Shown: piece after piece, positions 55,392 to 64,000 of the stretch
Position numbering within the stretch: position 1 is the first letter of the stretch
How the letters are laid out: every line of letters begins with the position of its first letter
Origin: Inquilinus limosus
Lineage (GTDB): Bacteria > Pseudomonadota > Alphaproteobacteria > DSM-16000 > Inquilinaceae
DNA: 64,000 nucleotides
Reading direction: 5' to 3'
Assembly: GCF_002195995.1 (NCBI RefSeq)
Contig: NZ_NHON01000011.1
Span: 12,823 to 76,822, forward strand
Notes under the pieces: model-generated
Seen by the model: only the letters and a program-made list of their open reading frames with translations
The model's database searches: none
What the model was told of the DNA's origin: nothing
Made by a program: the position numbers and the translations under genes

Positions 55392-56684
55392 TCACAGACC
55401 CTGGTAGATCGGGAACCTGGCGCACAGCGCCTCGACCCGAGCCCGCACCGCCTTCTCCACCTTCGAGTTGTCGTCAGGGTTGGCGGCCAGGCCGTCCAGC
55501 ACCTCGACCGCCATCTCGCCGACCTGCCGGAACTCGGCGACGCCGAAGCCGCGCGAGGTCGCGGCCGGGCTGCCCAGGCGGACGCCCGAGGTGATGGTCG
55601 GCTTCTCCGGGTCGAACGGCACGCCGTTCTTGTTGCAGGTCATGCCGGCATGCTCGAGGCTCGCCTCGGCCGCCTTGCCGGTCAGCTTCTTCGGCCGCAG
55701 GTCGACCAGCATCAGATGCGTGTCGGTGCCGCCGGAGACGATGTCCAGCCCGCCGGCGCGCACGGTCTCGGCCAGCGCCTTGGCATTGTCGACCACCGCC
55801 TGGGCGTACGTCTTGAACTCCGGCCGCAGCGCCTCGCCGAAGGCCACCGCCTTGGCAGCGATGACATGCATCAGCGGACCGCCCTGCAGCCCCGGGAAGA
55901 CCGAGGAGTTGATCTTCTTGCCGATCTCCGGGTCGTTCGACAGCACCATGCCGCCGCGCGGGCCGCGCAGGGTCTTGTGGGTGGTGGTGGTGACGATATG
56001 GGCGTGCGGCAGCGGGCTGGGGTGGACGCCGCCGGCGACCAGCCCGGCGAAATGCGCCATGTCGACCATCAGATAGGCGCCGACCGAATCCGCGATCTGG
56101 CGGAAGCGGGCGAAATCGATGATCCGCGGATAGGCCGAGCCGCCGGCGATGATCAGCTTCGGCTTGTGCTCGGTGGCCAGGCGCTGCAGCTCGTCATAGT
56201 CGATCCGCGCATCGTCCTGGCGGACGCCGTACTGCACCGCGTTGAACCACTTGCCCGACTGGTTCGGGGGCGCGCCATGGGTCAGGTGGCCGCCGGCCGC
56301 CAGCGACAGACCCAGCACGGTGTCGCCCGGCTGCAGCAGGGCGAAGAACACCGCCTGGTTGGCCTGGGCCCCGGAATGCGGCTGGACGTTGGCGAAGACG
56401 CAGTCGAACAGCTTGCAGGCGCGCTCGATCGCCAGCTGCTCGACCACGTCGACATATTCGCAGCCGCCGTAGTAGCGCCGGTTCGGATAGCCCTCGGCAT
56501 ATTTGTTGGTCAGGACCGAGCCCTGGGCCTCGAGCACGGCGCGGGAGACGATGTTCTCGCTGGCGATCAGCTCGATCTGCGTCTGCTGGCGCTTCAACTC
56601 GTCCCGGATGCCGCGCAGCACGGCCGGGTCGGTGTCGTCCAGACGGGCGGTGAAGAGGGAGGCGGCGGTGTCGGCGGAGCTCAT
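55392..56684 (-). CDS. glyA: serine hydroxymethyltransferase
   Basis: A 430-aa PLP enzyme that interconverts serine and glycine with tetrahydrofolate. Motifs are [100 protein letters not shown] (PLP lysine) and [18 protein letters not shown]. The ATG at 56684 is used; an extension would overlap rpiB. It lies 17 bp downstream of rpiB. Confidence 0.96.
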   Translation of the reverse strand: MSSADTAASLFTARLDDTDPAVLRGIRDELKRQQTQIELIASENIVSRAVLEAQGSVLTNKYAEGYPNRRYYGGCEYVDVVEQLAIERACKLFDCVFANVQPHSGAQANQAVFFALLQPGDTVLGLSLAAGGHLTHGAPPNQSGKWFNAVQYGVRQDDARIDYDELQRLATEHKPKLIIAGGSAYPRIIDFARFRQIADSVGAYLMVDMAHFAGLVAGGVHPSPLPHAHIVTTTTHKTLRGPRGGMVLSNDPEIGKKINSSVFPGLQGGPLMHVIAAKAVAFGEALRPEFKTYAQAVVDNAKALAETVRAGGLDIVSGGTDTHLMLVDLRPKKLTGKAAEASLEHAGMTCNKNGVPFDPEKPTITSGVRLGSPAATSRGFGVAEFRQVGEMAVEVLDGLAANPDDNSKVEKAVRARVEALCARFPIYQGL

Positions 56685-56701
56685 GGGGCGGTCATCCTGG
56701 G

Positions 56702-57154
56702 TCAGGCGTTCGGCACGTCGATCTTGGCGATGCGGTCGCCGTGGCGTCCGCCTTCGTAATCGGTGGACAGGAACACGGCAAGGCAATCCCGGGCCGTCTC
56801 GAAGCCGATGATTCGGGCGCCGAGCGCGAGCACGTTGGCGTCGTTGTGCTGGCGGCACAGCCGGGCGGTGGTGACGTCATGGCACAGCGCCGCACGGATT
56901 CCGCGATGGCGGTTGGCGGCGATCGAGATGCCGATGCCGGTGCCACAGACCAGGACGCCGCGCGTCGCCCGCCCGTCCCGGATCGCCTGCGCCATGGCAT
57001 GGCCGTAGTCGGGATAGTCGACCCGATCCGGACCGTTGGTGCCGAGGTCGAGAACGGCCAGCCCCTGCTCCTCGATCGCCGCGCGGAGCTGGTCCTTGAG
57101 GGCATATCCGGCATGGTCGGCGGCGAGGGCGACGGTCTTCGTGGCGTCGGTCAT
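56702..57154 (-). CDS. rpiB: ribose-5-phosphate isomerase B
   Basis: A 150-aa enzyme of the LacA/RpiB fold: [73 protein letters not shown] and [21 protein letters not shown]. It has the active-site Cys (VCGTGIG) and the histidines. It feeds ribose-5-phosphate to nucleotide and riboflavin synthesis and leads the glyA-nrdR-rib string. Confidence 0.95.
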   Translation of the reverse strand: MTDATKTVALAADHAGYALKDQLRAAIEEQGLAVLDLGTNGPDRVDYPDYGHAMAQAIRDGRATRGVLVCGTGIGISIAANRHRGIRAALCHDVTTARLCRQHNDANVLALGARIIGFETARDCLAVFLSTDYEGGRHGDRIAKIDVPNA

Positions 57155-57369
57155 GATGGTCCGGTCAGAGGGGAAGCGGGCGACCTTCGCATATTTTGCA
57201 TTGGAGGGTGAGCTAGAACATGGCTCAATTGTGCGCGGCGTGCCGGCCGGTCCCGGCCGCAGTTTGCGGTTGCAGATTATAAGGTATTTTTCCCATTACC
57301 GTTGACATGCGCGATATCAAATGCGACCTCGTTGTCGCTGTTGACGACACAAAGAAAAGGAATTGAACA

Positions 57370-57819
57370 ATGGAGGATGAAGCAAGCACCAGCGGACGCG
57401 GCAACGACGATCTGATCCAGATGACGACCCAGATCGTGACGTCCTATATTTCCCGTAACACGGTCCCGACCGATCAGCTCGGGAGCGTGATCCAGGCCAT
57501 TCATGACGCGCTGCGGAACATCGGCTCCGCGCCGGCGGCGGCGGCGGCGGCGGTTCCGGCCAAGCCCGCGGTGCCGATCCGGCGGTCGATCCAGCCGGAC
57601 TACATCGTCTGCCTGGAGGACGGGAAGAAGCTGAAGATGCTGAAACGGCACCTGCGGACGACCTACAACCTGTCGCCGGAGGAGTACCGGACGAAGTGGG
57701 GCCTGCCGGCGGACTACCCGATGGTCGCGCCGAACTATGCGGAACAGCGCTCTGCCTTCGCCAAGAAGATCGGTCTGGGCAAGGCCCGCACCGACGCGGG
57801 CAAGGCCCGGCGCGCCTGA
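57370..57819 (+). CDS. mucR: MucR/Ros family zinc-finger transcriptional regulator
   Basis: A 149-aa DNA-binding protein. The C-terminal half carries SIQPDYIVCLEDGKKLKMLKRHLRTTYNLSPEEYRTKWGLPADYPMVAPNYAEQRSAFAKKIGLG, the Ros/MucR C2H2-like finger, here with Cys in VCLEDGK and the KRHLRTTY histidine; the second cysteine is replaced, as in some MucR proteins that still fold. An Ala-rich linker (PAAAAAAVP) joins the N-terminal helical dimerisation part. MucR proteins control exopolysaccharide, motility and cell-cycle genes and bind AT-rich promoters. A TTGACA at 57302 in the AT-rich upstream gap may be its own promoter. Confidence 0.93.
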   Translation: MEDEASTSGRGNDDLIQMTTQIVTSYISRNTVPTDQLGSVIQAIHDALRNIGSAPAAAAAAVPAKPAVPIRRSIQPDYIVCLEDGKKLKMLKRHLRTTYNLSPEEYRTKWGLPADYPMVAPNYAEQRSAFAKKIGLGKARTDAGKARRA

Positions 57820-57937
57820 TCACCGCCGCCTCGGGGGCCGGGACGCTGCAGCGTGAGCCATGCGGGCTTGGGCTGGCGGCGTCCCGGCCCCTGTGCTGTT
57901 ATGCGCCACCGTTTTAAGACAGTTCCGGAGTTCGCCC

Positions 57938-59152
57938 ATGACTTCCTCCGCCGCCGCCGCGGCCGCCAAGCCGGCGCAGACCGGCCGCGCCGCCTTCCAC
58001 TGGGAGGATCCGCTCCTGCTCGAGGAGCTGCTGACCGAGGAGGAGCGCATGGTGCGCGACGCGGCGCGCGCCTATTGCCAGGAGAAGCTGCAGCCGCGCG
58101 TGCTCGAGGCGAACCGGCACGAGGTCTTCCACCGCGAGATCATGACCGAGATGGGCGAGCTCGGCTTCCTCGGCTCGACCATCGACGGCTATGGCTGCGC
58201 CGGCGTGAACTATGTCTGCTACGGCCTGATCGCGCGCGAGGTCGAGCGCGTCGACAGCGGCTACCGCTCCGCCATGTCGGTGCAGTCGAGCCTGGTGATG
58301 CACCCGATCCATGCCTACGGCACCGAGGAGCAACGCCAGAAGTACCTGCCCCGCCTGGCCACCGGCGAGCTGGTCGGCTGCTTCGGCCTGACCGAGCCCG
58401 ACGCCGGCTCCGACCCCGGCTCGATGAAGACCCGGGCGCGCAGCGTCGCCGGCGGCTACAGCCTGTCCGGCGCCAAGATGTGGATCACCAATTCGCCGAT
58501 CGCGGACGTGTTCGTGGTCTGGGCCAAGGATGACAGCGGCGAGATCCGCGGCTTCATCCTGGAGCGCGGCATGAAGGGCCTGTCCTCGCCGAAGATCGAG
58601 GGCAAGTTCTCGCTGCGCGCCTCGACCACCGGCGAGATCGTGATGGACGAGGTGTTCGTCCCCGAGGCGAACCTGCTGCCCAACGTCAAGGGGCTGAAGG
58701 GCCCGTTCGGCTGCCTGAACAACGCCCGCTACGGCATCGCCTGGGGCGCCGTCGGCGCGGCCGAGTTCTGCTGGCACACCGCCCGGCAGTACACGCTGGA
58801 CCGCAAGATGTTCGGCCGCCCCCTCGCCGCCACCCAGCTGATCCAGAAGAAGCTGGCCGACATGCAGACCGAGATCACCCTCGGCCTGATCTCGGCGCAT
58901 CGCCTGGGTCAGCTCAAGGACGAGGGCAAGGCGGCGCCGGAGGCGATCAGCCTGATGAAGCGCAACAACTGCGGCAAGTCGCTGGACATCGCCCGCCAGG
59001 CCCGCGACATGCTCGGCGGCAACGGCATCGCCGACGAGTTCAACGTGATCCGCCACGTGATGAATCTGGAGGCGGTCAACACCTATGAGGGCACGCATGA
59101 CGTGCACGCCCTGATCCTGGGCCGGGCCCAGACCGGCCTGGCGGCTTTCTAA
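57938..59152 (+). CDS. gcdH: glutaryl-CoA dehydrogenase
   Basis: A 404-aa FAD enzyme of the acyl-CoA dehydrogenase family. It begins [43 protein letters not shown] and continues with [67 protein letters not shown] and ends with [28 protein letters not shown], which carries the catalytic Glu in TYEGTHD. This pattern matches glutaryl-CoA dehydrogenases, which convert glutaryl-CoA to crotonyl-CoA in lysine and tryptophan breakdown. The ATG at 57938 follows TTCCGGAG. A strong terminator follows. Confidence 0.93.
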   Translation: MTSSAAAAAAKPAQTGRAAFHWEDPLLLEELLTEEERMVRDAARAYCQEKLQPRVLEANRHEVFHREIMTEMGELGFLGSTIDGYGCAGVNYVCYGLIAREVERVDSGYRSAMSVQSSLVMHPIHAYGTEEQRQKYLPRLATGELVGCFGLTEPDAGSDPGSMKTRARSVAGGYSLSGAKMWITNSPIADVFVVWAKDDSGEIRGFILERGMKGLSSPKIEGKFSLRASTTGEIVMDEVFVPEANLLPNVKGLKGPFGCLNNARYGIAWGAVGAAEFCWHTARQYTLDRKMFGRPLAATQLIQKKLADMQTEITLGLISAHRLGQLKDEGKAAPEAISLMKRNNCGKSLDIARQARDMLGGNGIADEFNVIRHVMNLEAVNTYEGTHDVHALILGRAQTGLAAF

Positions 59153-59179
59153 GCCGACCCGGCATCAGCCGGGCAAACG

Positions 59180-59211
59180 AAAAGGCGCGCCCCTGGGGGA
59201 CGCGCCTTTTT
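59180..59211 (+). terminator. intrinsic terminator after gcdH
   Basis: AAAAGGCGCG pairs with CGCGCCTTTT around a 12-base loop and is followed by TTTTT. It lies about 30 bp after the gcdH stop and, with A-run on the other side, may also serve the convergent MarR gene. Confidence 0.9.
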
Positions 59212-59229
59212 CGTGCCGGCGAGGCCGCC

Positions 59230-59706
59230 TCAGGCCGCGCTGGTCACAGGCTGGTCGGTACTGTAGGCGAGGTTGCCGGACCAGAAGCCCTCGAGCCGCC
59301 GCAGCGTGCCGTTCAGCGTCTCGACGTCGCCGACGCGCAGCCCCGTCCCCTCCAGCGAATCCGCCTGGCGGCTGAACATGATCTCGAGCTTGGACCGCAG
59401 CGCCTGGCCCTTGCTGGTCAGACGGACCCGGGTGGAGCGCCGGTCATGTTGCGACCGCTCCTGCGCCAGGTAACCGTTCTCGACCATCTTCTTGACGTTG
59501 TACGAGACGTTCGAGCCCAGATAGTAGCCACGGGCGGTCAACTCGCCGATGGTCAGCTCGTCCATGCCGATATTGTACAGAATCAAACTCTGCACGTTAT
59601 TGATGTCCTGGACGCCAAAACGGTCCAACTCCACCTTCACCACATCCAGAAAGCAGCGATGGAGCCGCTCAATGAGTGCGGTCATGCGGTAATAGGGATG
59701 ATGCAT
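59230..59706 (-). CDS. MarR family regulator, LdtR-like
   Basis: A 158-aa winged-helix regulator: LIERLHRCFLDVVKVELDRFGVQDINNVQSLILYNIGMDELTIGELTARGYYLGSNVSYNVKKMVENGYLAQERSQHDRRSTRVRLTSKGQALRSKL. The YYLGSNVSYNVKKMVENGYL recognition-helix sequence and the N-terminal helix match LdtR/PetP-type alphaproteobacterial MarR proteins, which control an L,D-transpeptidase and cell-wall stress genes. No transpeptidase gene is adjacent. A 338-bp non-coding gap upstream separates it from hemB. Confidence 0.88.
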   Translation of the reverse strand: MHHPYYRMTALIERLHRCFLDVVKVELDRFGVQDINNVQSLILYNIGMDELTIGELTARGYYLGSNVSYNVKKMVENGYLAQERSQHDRRSTRVRLTSKGQALRSKLEIMFSRQADSLEGTGLRVGDVETLNGTLRRLEGFWSGNLAYSTDQPVTSAA

Positions 59707-60044
59707 TCAGACCTCCGACCCACTGGCGCTTTGTACTATCTAGACCGTCGTTCTACCACCGGCAAAGCCACTTTAGACAAAATCATCCAAAACGAAAGTG
59801 TTGTGAGCAGCACAGGAGTTCACTGCAATTTGCACCGCATTCAGGACGAATTCGCGCTAGATCGATGCTCTCGGTTGCGACAAAGGACATTTTTGATCCC
59901 ATCGTCGGTCTTTATCAACCCTCTCCACGCAAGCACCGTTCCCTTTGCGGAGACAGCGATCCGTGGCGGGCCGCCGCACCGTGTTGTTTCCGGCCCGAGC
60001 TCCGTCCTAGAGTGCGCGCGCCATCCTCGTCGTTGAGTGTCACG
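59707..60044. other. AT-enriched divergent gap between the MarR gene and hemB
   Basis: A 338-bp stretch with lower GC than its neighbours and no convincing gene. It should hold the promoters of both divergent genes and possibly the MarR protein's own operator. No strong palindrome was found on reading. Confidence 0.55.
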
Positions 60045-61043
60045 ATGTCCCGCCTGCCCTTCCCCGGTGCCTACCCGACCACCCGCATGCGCCGCCTGCG
60101 CACCGACGGCTGGATCCGCGAGCTGGTGGCGGAGCATCGCCTGAGCCCGTCCGACCTGATCTGGCCGATCTTCGTGGTCGAGGGCGACCGCCGGCAGCCG
60201 GTCGAATCGTTGCCGGGGGTCGAGCGGCACGATCTGGCCAGCGCCGTGGAGGCCTGCCGCCGCGCCCGCGACCTGGGCATCCCGGCCGTGGCGATCTTCC
60301 CGATGATCGACCGCGCCCTGCGCAGCGAGGACGGGGCCGAGGCGTGCCGGGCCGGCAACCTGGTGTGCCGCGCCGTCTCCGCGATCAAGGCGGCGGTGCC
60401 GGATTTGGGCATCGTCGTCGACGTCGCCCTCGACCCGTTCACCAGCCACGGCCATGACGGCGTGATCCGCGACGGCCGGATCCTGAACGACGAGACGATC
60501 GAGATCCTGGTGCGCCAGGCCGTGGTCCAGGCCGAGGCCGGGGCCGACATCGTGGCGCCGTCGGACATGATGGACGGCCGCATCGGCGCGATCCGCGCCG
60601 GGCTGGACGGCGCCGGCCGGCAGGACGTCAAGATCATGGCCTATTCGGCGAAATACGCCTCGGCCTTCTACGGCCCGTTCCGCGATGCGGTCGGGTCGAC
60701 CGGCGTGCTGGTCGGCGACAAGAAGACCTACCAGATGGATTTCGGCAACAGCGACGAGGCGATGCGCGAGGTCGAGCTGGACCTGCGGGAGGGCGCCGAC
60801 ATGGTGATGGTCAAGCCCGGCCTGCCCTATCTCGACATCATCCGCCGGGTGCGCGACGGCTTCGGCGTGCCGGTCCTCGCCTATCAGGTCAGCGGCGAAT
60901 ACGCGATGATGAAGGCTGCGGCGCAGAATGGCTGGCTGGACTACGACAAGGCGCTGATCGAGGTGCTGACCGCGTTCAAGCGCGCCGGCGCCGCGGGCGT
61001 GCTGACCTACGGCGCCGTCGACGCGGCGGTGCTGCTGGGGTGA
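60045..61043 (+). CDS. hemB: delta-aminolevulinic acid dehydratase (porphobilinogen synthase)
   Basis: A 332-aa TIM-barrel enzyme that condenses two 5-aminolevulinate molecules in haem synthesis. Active-site lysines are in MAYSAKYASAFYGPFRDA and MVMVKPGLPYLDIIRR. The metal region is DVALDPFTSHGHDGVI, which lacks the cysteine cluster of zinc-type enzymes, so it is probably the Mg-dependent, zinc-independent form. The start at 60045 gives MSRLPFPGAYPTTRMRRLR. A family A repeat lies downstream. Confidence 0.95.
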   Translation: MSRLPFPGAYPTTRMRRLRTDGWIRELVAEHRLSPSDLIWPIFVVEGDRRQPVESLPGVERHDLASAVEACRRARDLGIPAVAIFPMIDRALRSEDGAEACRAGNLVCRAVSAIKAAVPDLGIVVDVALDPFTSHGHDGVIRDGRILNDETIEILVRQAVVQAEAGADIVAPSDMMDGRIGAIRAGLDGAGRQDVKIMAYSAKYASAFYGPFRDAVGSTGVLVGDKKTYQMDFGNSDEAMREVELDLREGADMVMVKPGLPYLDIIRRVRDGFGVPVLAYQVSGEYAMMKAAAQNGWLDYDKALIEVLTAFKRAGAAGVLTYGAVDAAVLLG

Positions 61044-61080
61044 CCCTCGCCTCAGCGAGGCTCTTTCGAAGTTCCCAACA

Positions 61081-61171
61081 CCGTCATTGCAAGCGCAGCG
61101 AAGCAATCCGGAGGCCAGTGCGAACCGGCCCCTGGATTGCTTCGTCGGTTTCGCCTCCTCGCAATGACGGC
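61081..61171. repeat. palindromic dispersed repeat, family A, copy 3
   Basis: A 91-bp unit, CCGTCATTGCAAGCGCAGCG ... CCTCGCAATGACGG. It is close to the copy at 40462, with a few changes (TGCAAG, GGAGGCC). It follows the hemB gene. Confidence 0.88.
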
Positions 61172-61291
61172 GAGGGGTTGCTGTTCTGAGACAACCGAGT
61201 TGATCCAGACACAATCTCGGCACCGACATCACCATGCCGAATTGGAACAAAAACAGAACAAATAGTCAAACAGGACCGCGCCGGCGCCGCC

Positions 61292-62140
61292 TCAGGCCGC
61301 CGCCAGCCAGTCGCGGATCGGGCCGGTCTGGTCGCCCACCATCAGCGCCGGGGCGTGGCCGCAGCCGGGGATGGTCAGCAGCATGGTGTCCGGCCGCGCC
61401 GCCATCCGCTCGGCCGTCTCGGCGGCCAGCAGGTCCGACTCCGCGCCGCGGATCACCAGCACCGGGCAGCGGATCTGGTCCCACACCATCCACAGGTCGA
61501 CATCCGCCAGCGGGCCGGCGAAGGCCGCGGCGATGCCGGGGTCGTAGGCCAGGCCCAGCGTGCCGTCCGCCCGCCGCCGGGCGCTGTGCTCGGCCAAGTG
61601 CCGCCATTGCCCGTCGGTCAGCGGCCCGAAGGGCGCGTGCACCCGCCGCAGATAGGCCTCGAGCCCGGCGAGATCGGCGAAGGCCGGGTCCTGGCCAACA
61701 TAGGATCCGATTCTCATCAACGCCGCCTGCGGGATGAACGGCCCGACGTCGTTCAGCACCAGCCGGCGGATCGGCGTGTTCGGCTGGGCCGCCAGCATCA
61801 TGCCGATCAGCCCGCCCATCGAGGTGCCGACCCAGTCGACCTCCGCCGCGTCGAGCCGGGCGATCAGCGCCGCCGCGTCGCCGAGATACTGCGGATAGCC
61901 GTACAGCGCCGGGTTGGCGATCCAGCCGCTGCGGCCGCGCCCGACCACGTCGGGGCAGACCACCATCCGGCCCGACCAGGCCAAGTCCGCGGCCAGCATG
62001 TCGAAGTCCCGGCCGTTGCGGGTCAGCCCGTGCACGCACAGCACCGGCGGCTGCGTGCGGTCCGAGCCCCAGGAGACATAGGCCAGGCGGTGGAAGCCGC
62101 CCAGGCCGAGCCCGAGGAACTGATGCTCGACTGGTTCCAT
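61292..62140 (-). CDS. alpha/beta hydrolase
   Basis: A 282-aa alpha/beta-fold hydrolase. The oxyanion region is PPVLCVHGLTRNGRDFDMLAADLAWSGRMVVCPDVVGRGRSGW, the nucleophile elbow is VDWVGTSMGGLIGMML (Ser in GTSMGG), the acid is in VLVIRGAESDLL and the His in TIPGCGHAPALMVGDQ. The complete triad suggests an active esterase or C-C hydrolase; the substrate is unknown. The start at 62140 is used because an extension would run into the decarboxylase gene (16-bp gap). It is transcribed with the ornithine decarboxylase gene upstream. Confidence 0.88.
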   Translation of the reverse strand: MEPVEHQFLGLGLGGFHRLAYVSWGSDRTQPPVLCVHGLTRNGRDFDMLAADLAWSGRMVVCPDVVGRGRSGWIANPALYGYPQYLGDAAALIARLDAAEVDWVGTSMGGLIGMMLAAQPNTPIRRLVLNDVGPFIPQAALMRIGSYVGQDPAFADLAGLEAYLRRVHAPFGPLTDGQWRHLAEHSARRRADGTLGLAYDPGIAAAFAGPLADVDLWMVWDQIRCPVLVIRGAESDLLAAETAERMAARPDTMLLTIPGCGHAPALMVGDQTGPIRDWLAAA

Positions 62141-62156
62141 CCTTGGGGGATCCCTC

Positions 62157-63308
62157 TCAGGCCGCCTGAGCGGCGGCCGGGCGCAGCGCGCCGTCCTCGA
62201 CCGCGACGAAGCGCCGGGCCTCGAAGCCGTTGAACCGGGTCTGCAGCACGTTGGAATAGGCGCCGATCTGGCCGAACTCGATCCAGTCGCCCTCGTGCAC
62301 ATCCTCCGGCAGCGGCGAGGTGCCGGGCAGGCTGTCATAGCTGTCGCAGGTCGGGCCGAACAGGGCGAAGCTGGCCGGCTTCCCGCCCGCCCCGCCCGGC
62401 CGCAGCAGGCGCACCGGATAGACGGTGCGGAACAGCTTCATGTCGGCCAGGCTGCCATAGGCGCCGTCGTTCAGGTACAGGCGGTGGCCGCGCCGGAACT
62501 CGACCTTCACCACCAACGAACAGGCCTCGGCCACCAGGGCCCGGCCGGGCTCGCAGAACACGGCACGGCCGGGATCGGCCGGCAGCCGGGCCAGCCCGGC
62601 GCGGATCGCGGCGACGAAGGCGGAGAGCGGCGGCGCCGCGGTGCCGACATAGGCGGCCGGGAAGCCGCCGCCGACATCGATCACCGGCGCGCCGACCCCG
62701 GCCCTGGCCAGGATGCCGGCGCAGATCGTCAGCGCGCTCTCATAGGCGCCGGGATCGAGGCATTGCGACCCGACATGGAAGGTCAGCCCGGCGCGGTTGC
62801 CGGTGGCGGCGATGCGGCGCAGCAGCCCCGGCGCGGCCTCGACCTCGGCGCCGAACTTGCCGCTGAGGTCGCAGACCGAATCGAAGCGCGGCATGTCGAC
62901 CCGCAGCACCAGCGTCAGGTCGCGCGCCCCGCCGGTCACGGCCAGGATCTTGTCCAGCTCCTCCTCATGGTCCAGCGCGTAGGTGCGGATACCGAAGCGG
63001 TGATAGGCCAGTTCGACCGCCTGCCGGTTCTTCACCGGGTGCATGTAGTGCGACACGGCCTCGGGCAGCGCCGCCACGGCCTCGATCTCGCTCAGCGAGG
63101 CGACGTCGAAATGGCGCAGGCCGCCGGCATGCAGCCCGGCCAGCACCGCCGGATGGTCGTTGCACTTGACCGCGTACATCACCGTGCCGGGGAACTGGCG
63201 CTGGAATTCCGCCGCCGAGTCCCGCAGCACCCGGGGCCGCAGGCAGTAGACCGGCTCCTCCGGCCGGAGGGCGGTGACCATGGCGAGGGCGTCGGCGAAG
63301 GACTCCAT
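62157..63308 (-). CDS. ornithine decarboxylase (fold type III PLP decarboxylase)
   Basis: A 383-aa enzyme of the alanine-racemase-like (Orn/DAP/Arg) group. The PLP lysine is in GTVMYAVKCNDHPAVLAG, the phosphate-binding loop in PVIDVGGGFPAAYVG, and FCEPGRALVAEACSLVVKVEFRRG and SFALFGPTCDSYDSLPG (active-site Cys-Asp) are intact. The size and CDSYD motif fit ornithine decarboxylase, making putrescine; lysine may also be used. The start at 63308 follows AGGAG. A leader of about 200 bp upstream could carry a regulatory RNA. It is the synthesis partner of the putrescine catabolic genes in this window. Confidence 0.85.
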   Translation of the reverse strand: MESFADALAMVTALRPEEPVYCLRPRVLRDSAAEFQRQFPGTVMYAVKCNDHPAVLAGLHAGGLRHFDVASLSEIEAVAALPEAVSHYMHPVKNRQAVELAYHRFGIRTYALDHEEELDKILAVTGGARDLTLVLRVDMPRFDSVCDLSGKFGAEVEAAPGLLRRIAATGNRAGLTFHVGSQCLDPGAYESALTICAGILARAGVGAPVIDVGGGFPAAYVGTAAPPLSAFVAAIRAGLARLPADPGRAVFCEPGRALVAEACSLVVKVEFRRGHRLYLNDGAYGSLADMKLFRTVYPVRLLRPGGAGGKPASFALFGPTCDSYDSLPGTSPLPEDVHEGDWIEFGQIGAYSNVLQTRFNGFEARRFVAVEDGALRPAAAQAA

Positions 63309-63527
63309 CGAACGCTCCTGGAACGCTGGGCCGCCGCCGGACGCGCGGCACCTCGATATCATCCGGGCAAGGCCGGCCGCTTGGCTAGCCCCCCGCGAAA
63401 ATAGACCGAAGCGCATCCGGCGCCGCGGCCCGACCCTGCGCCTCCATGGCGCCTCGCGCCGAATCGGACAGATTATTATAACACCACACCGCCATGACCG
63501 ATCCTGGGCGGCCTGGAGACGTGATCG

Positions 63528-64000
63528 ATGAGATGGCTTCGCCGCGGCGCGATCGCGCTGGCCTGCCTCCTGCTGCTGCTCGTGGTGCTGGCCGGCGGCG
63601 GCCTGTGGTGGCTGCGCACCGGGGTGCCCGCCGAATCAGGCACCGTCGCGCTCGACGGCCTGTCCGGCCCGGTGCGGATCTACCGTGACGGTCACGGCGT
63701 CCCGACGATCTTTGCCCAGAGCGACGGCGACGCCTATTTCGCCCTCGGCTGGCTGCACGCCCAGGACCGGCTGTGGCAGATGGAGCTGCAGCGCCGGATC
63801 GGCGCCGGCCGGCTGTCCGAGCTGATCGGCACCGGCGGGCTGAAATTCGACAAGCTGATGCGGACGCTGGGCTTCTACCGCCTGGCCGAGGCCGACGTCG
63901 CCGCCCAGCCGCCGGAGATGCGAGCGGCGCTCGACCGCTACGCCGCGGGCGTCAATGCCTGGATCGACGGCCATCCGGGCGCGCTGCCGCCCGAGTTCTA
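63528..64000 (+). CDS. penicillin acylase family protein, 3' end cut off by window edge
   Basis: A gene that leaves the window after 157 codons. It starts at ATG 63528 (GGAG at 63514) with a signal anchor (GAIALACLLLLLVVLAGGGLWWL). The prosegment of the Ntn-hydrolase S45 family follows: LDGLSGPVRIYRDGHGVPTIFAQSDGDAYFALGWLHAQDRLWQMELQRRIGAGRLSEL and ALDRYAAGVNAWIDGHPGALPPEF. The autocatalytic cleavage site lies outside the window. The family includes penicillin, cephalosporin and quorum-signal acylases. The substrate cannot be assigned. Confidence 0.85.
   Translation, partial: MRWLRRGAIALACLLLLLVVLAGGGLWWLRTGVPAESGTVALDGLSGPVRIYRDGHGVPTIFAQSDGDAYFALGWLHAQDRLWQMELQRRIGAGRLSELIGTGGLKFDKLMRTLGFYRLAEADVAAQPPEMRAALDRYAAGVNAWIDGHPGALPPEF

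Overview
The window reads as chromosome from a high-GC alphaproteobacterium, most likely of the Rhodospirillales type (an Inquilinus- or Azospirillum-like organism). This is inferred from gene content, not from a search. Lineage clues are the rpmF-plsX-fabH-ihfA-merR string, the DUF177/ubiquinol-cytochrome c chaperone pair, a MucR/Ros zinc-finger regulator, an LdtR-like MarR protein, a K+-independent proton pyrophosphatase, and a RibB protein whose fused GTP cyclohydrolase II half is decayed. I saw no tRNA, rRNA, CRISPR array, transposase or integrase.

Layout. 0-9.3 kb: a truncated DUF882 protein, an NAD(P)H-binding reductase, a DoxX protein, agmatine deiminase, and a putrescine ABC transporter (potF-G-H-I) with a class III aminotransferase. 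9.5-20.1 kb: a secreted phosphodiester glycosidase, a secreted CYTH-like protein, an RND pump operon ending in a cytochrome b561, an Hsp70-like protein, a LuxR regulator and a luciferase-like monooxygenase. 20.5-30.5 kb: agmatinase, two divergent glutamine-synthetase-family genes, an AP2-like protein, a DUF1272 zinc-ribbon protein, a zinc (Zur)-controlled CobW GTPase, a MASE1-PAS-GGDEF cyclase and PuuB. 30.5-43.4 kb: DacB, an exopolysaccharide sugar transferase, the choline importer choXWV, betA and betB separated by an AT-rich two-gene island, then RodA and an MFS exporter. 43.4-57.2 kb: housekeeping strings (merR-ihfA-fabH-plsX-rpmF; DUF177-chaperone; bamE; hppA; thiL-nusB-ribH-ribBA-ribE-nrdR-glyA-rpiB). 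57.4-64 kb: mucR, glutaryl-CoA dehydrogenase, an LdtR-like regulator, hemB, a hydrolase, ornithine decarboxylase and a truncated penicillin-acylase-family gene.

Functional themes. Polyamine traffic dominates: synthesis (ornithine decarboxylase), agmatine conversion by two routes (deiminase, ureohydrolase), putrescine import (PotFGHI) and two catabolic branches (direct transamination; gamma-glutamylation followed by PuuB oxidation). A second theme is choline uptake and oxidation to glycine betaine (ChoXWV, BetA, BetB).

Most notable items: the AT-rich two-gene island between betA and betB (37956 to about 38990); two copies of a roughly 140-bp palindromic repeat whose outermost stems differ but stay self-complementary; four copies of another dispersed palindromic repeat; a Zur-box-like palindrome before a small unknown gene and cobW; a 33-bp near-perfect palindrome between choX and betA; hairpins sharing a core before nrdR and ribE; and loss of the zinc ligands of the GTP cyclohydrolase II domain together with absence of ribD from the riboflavin string.
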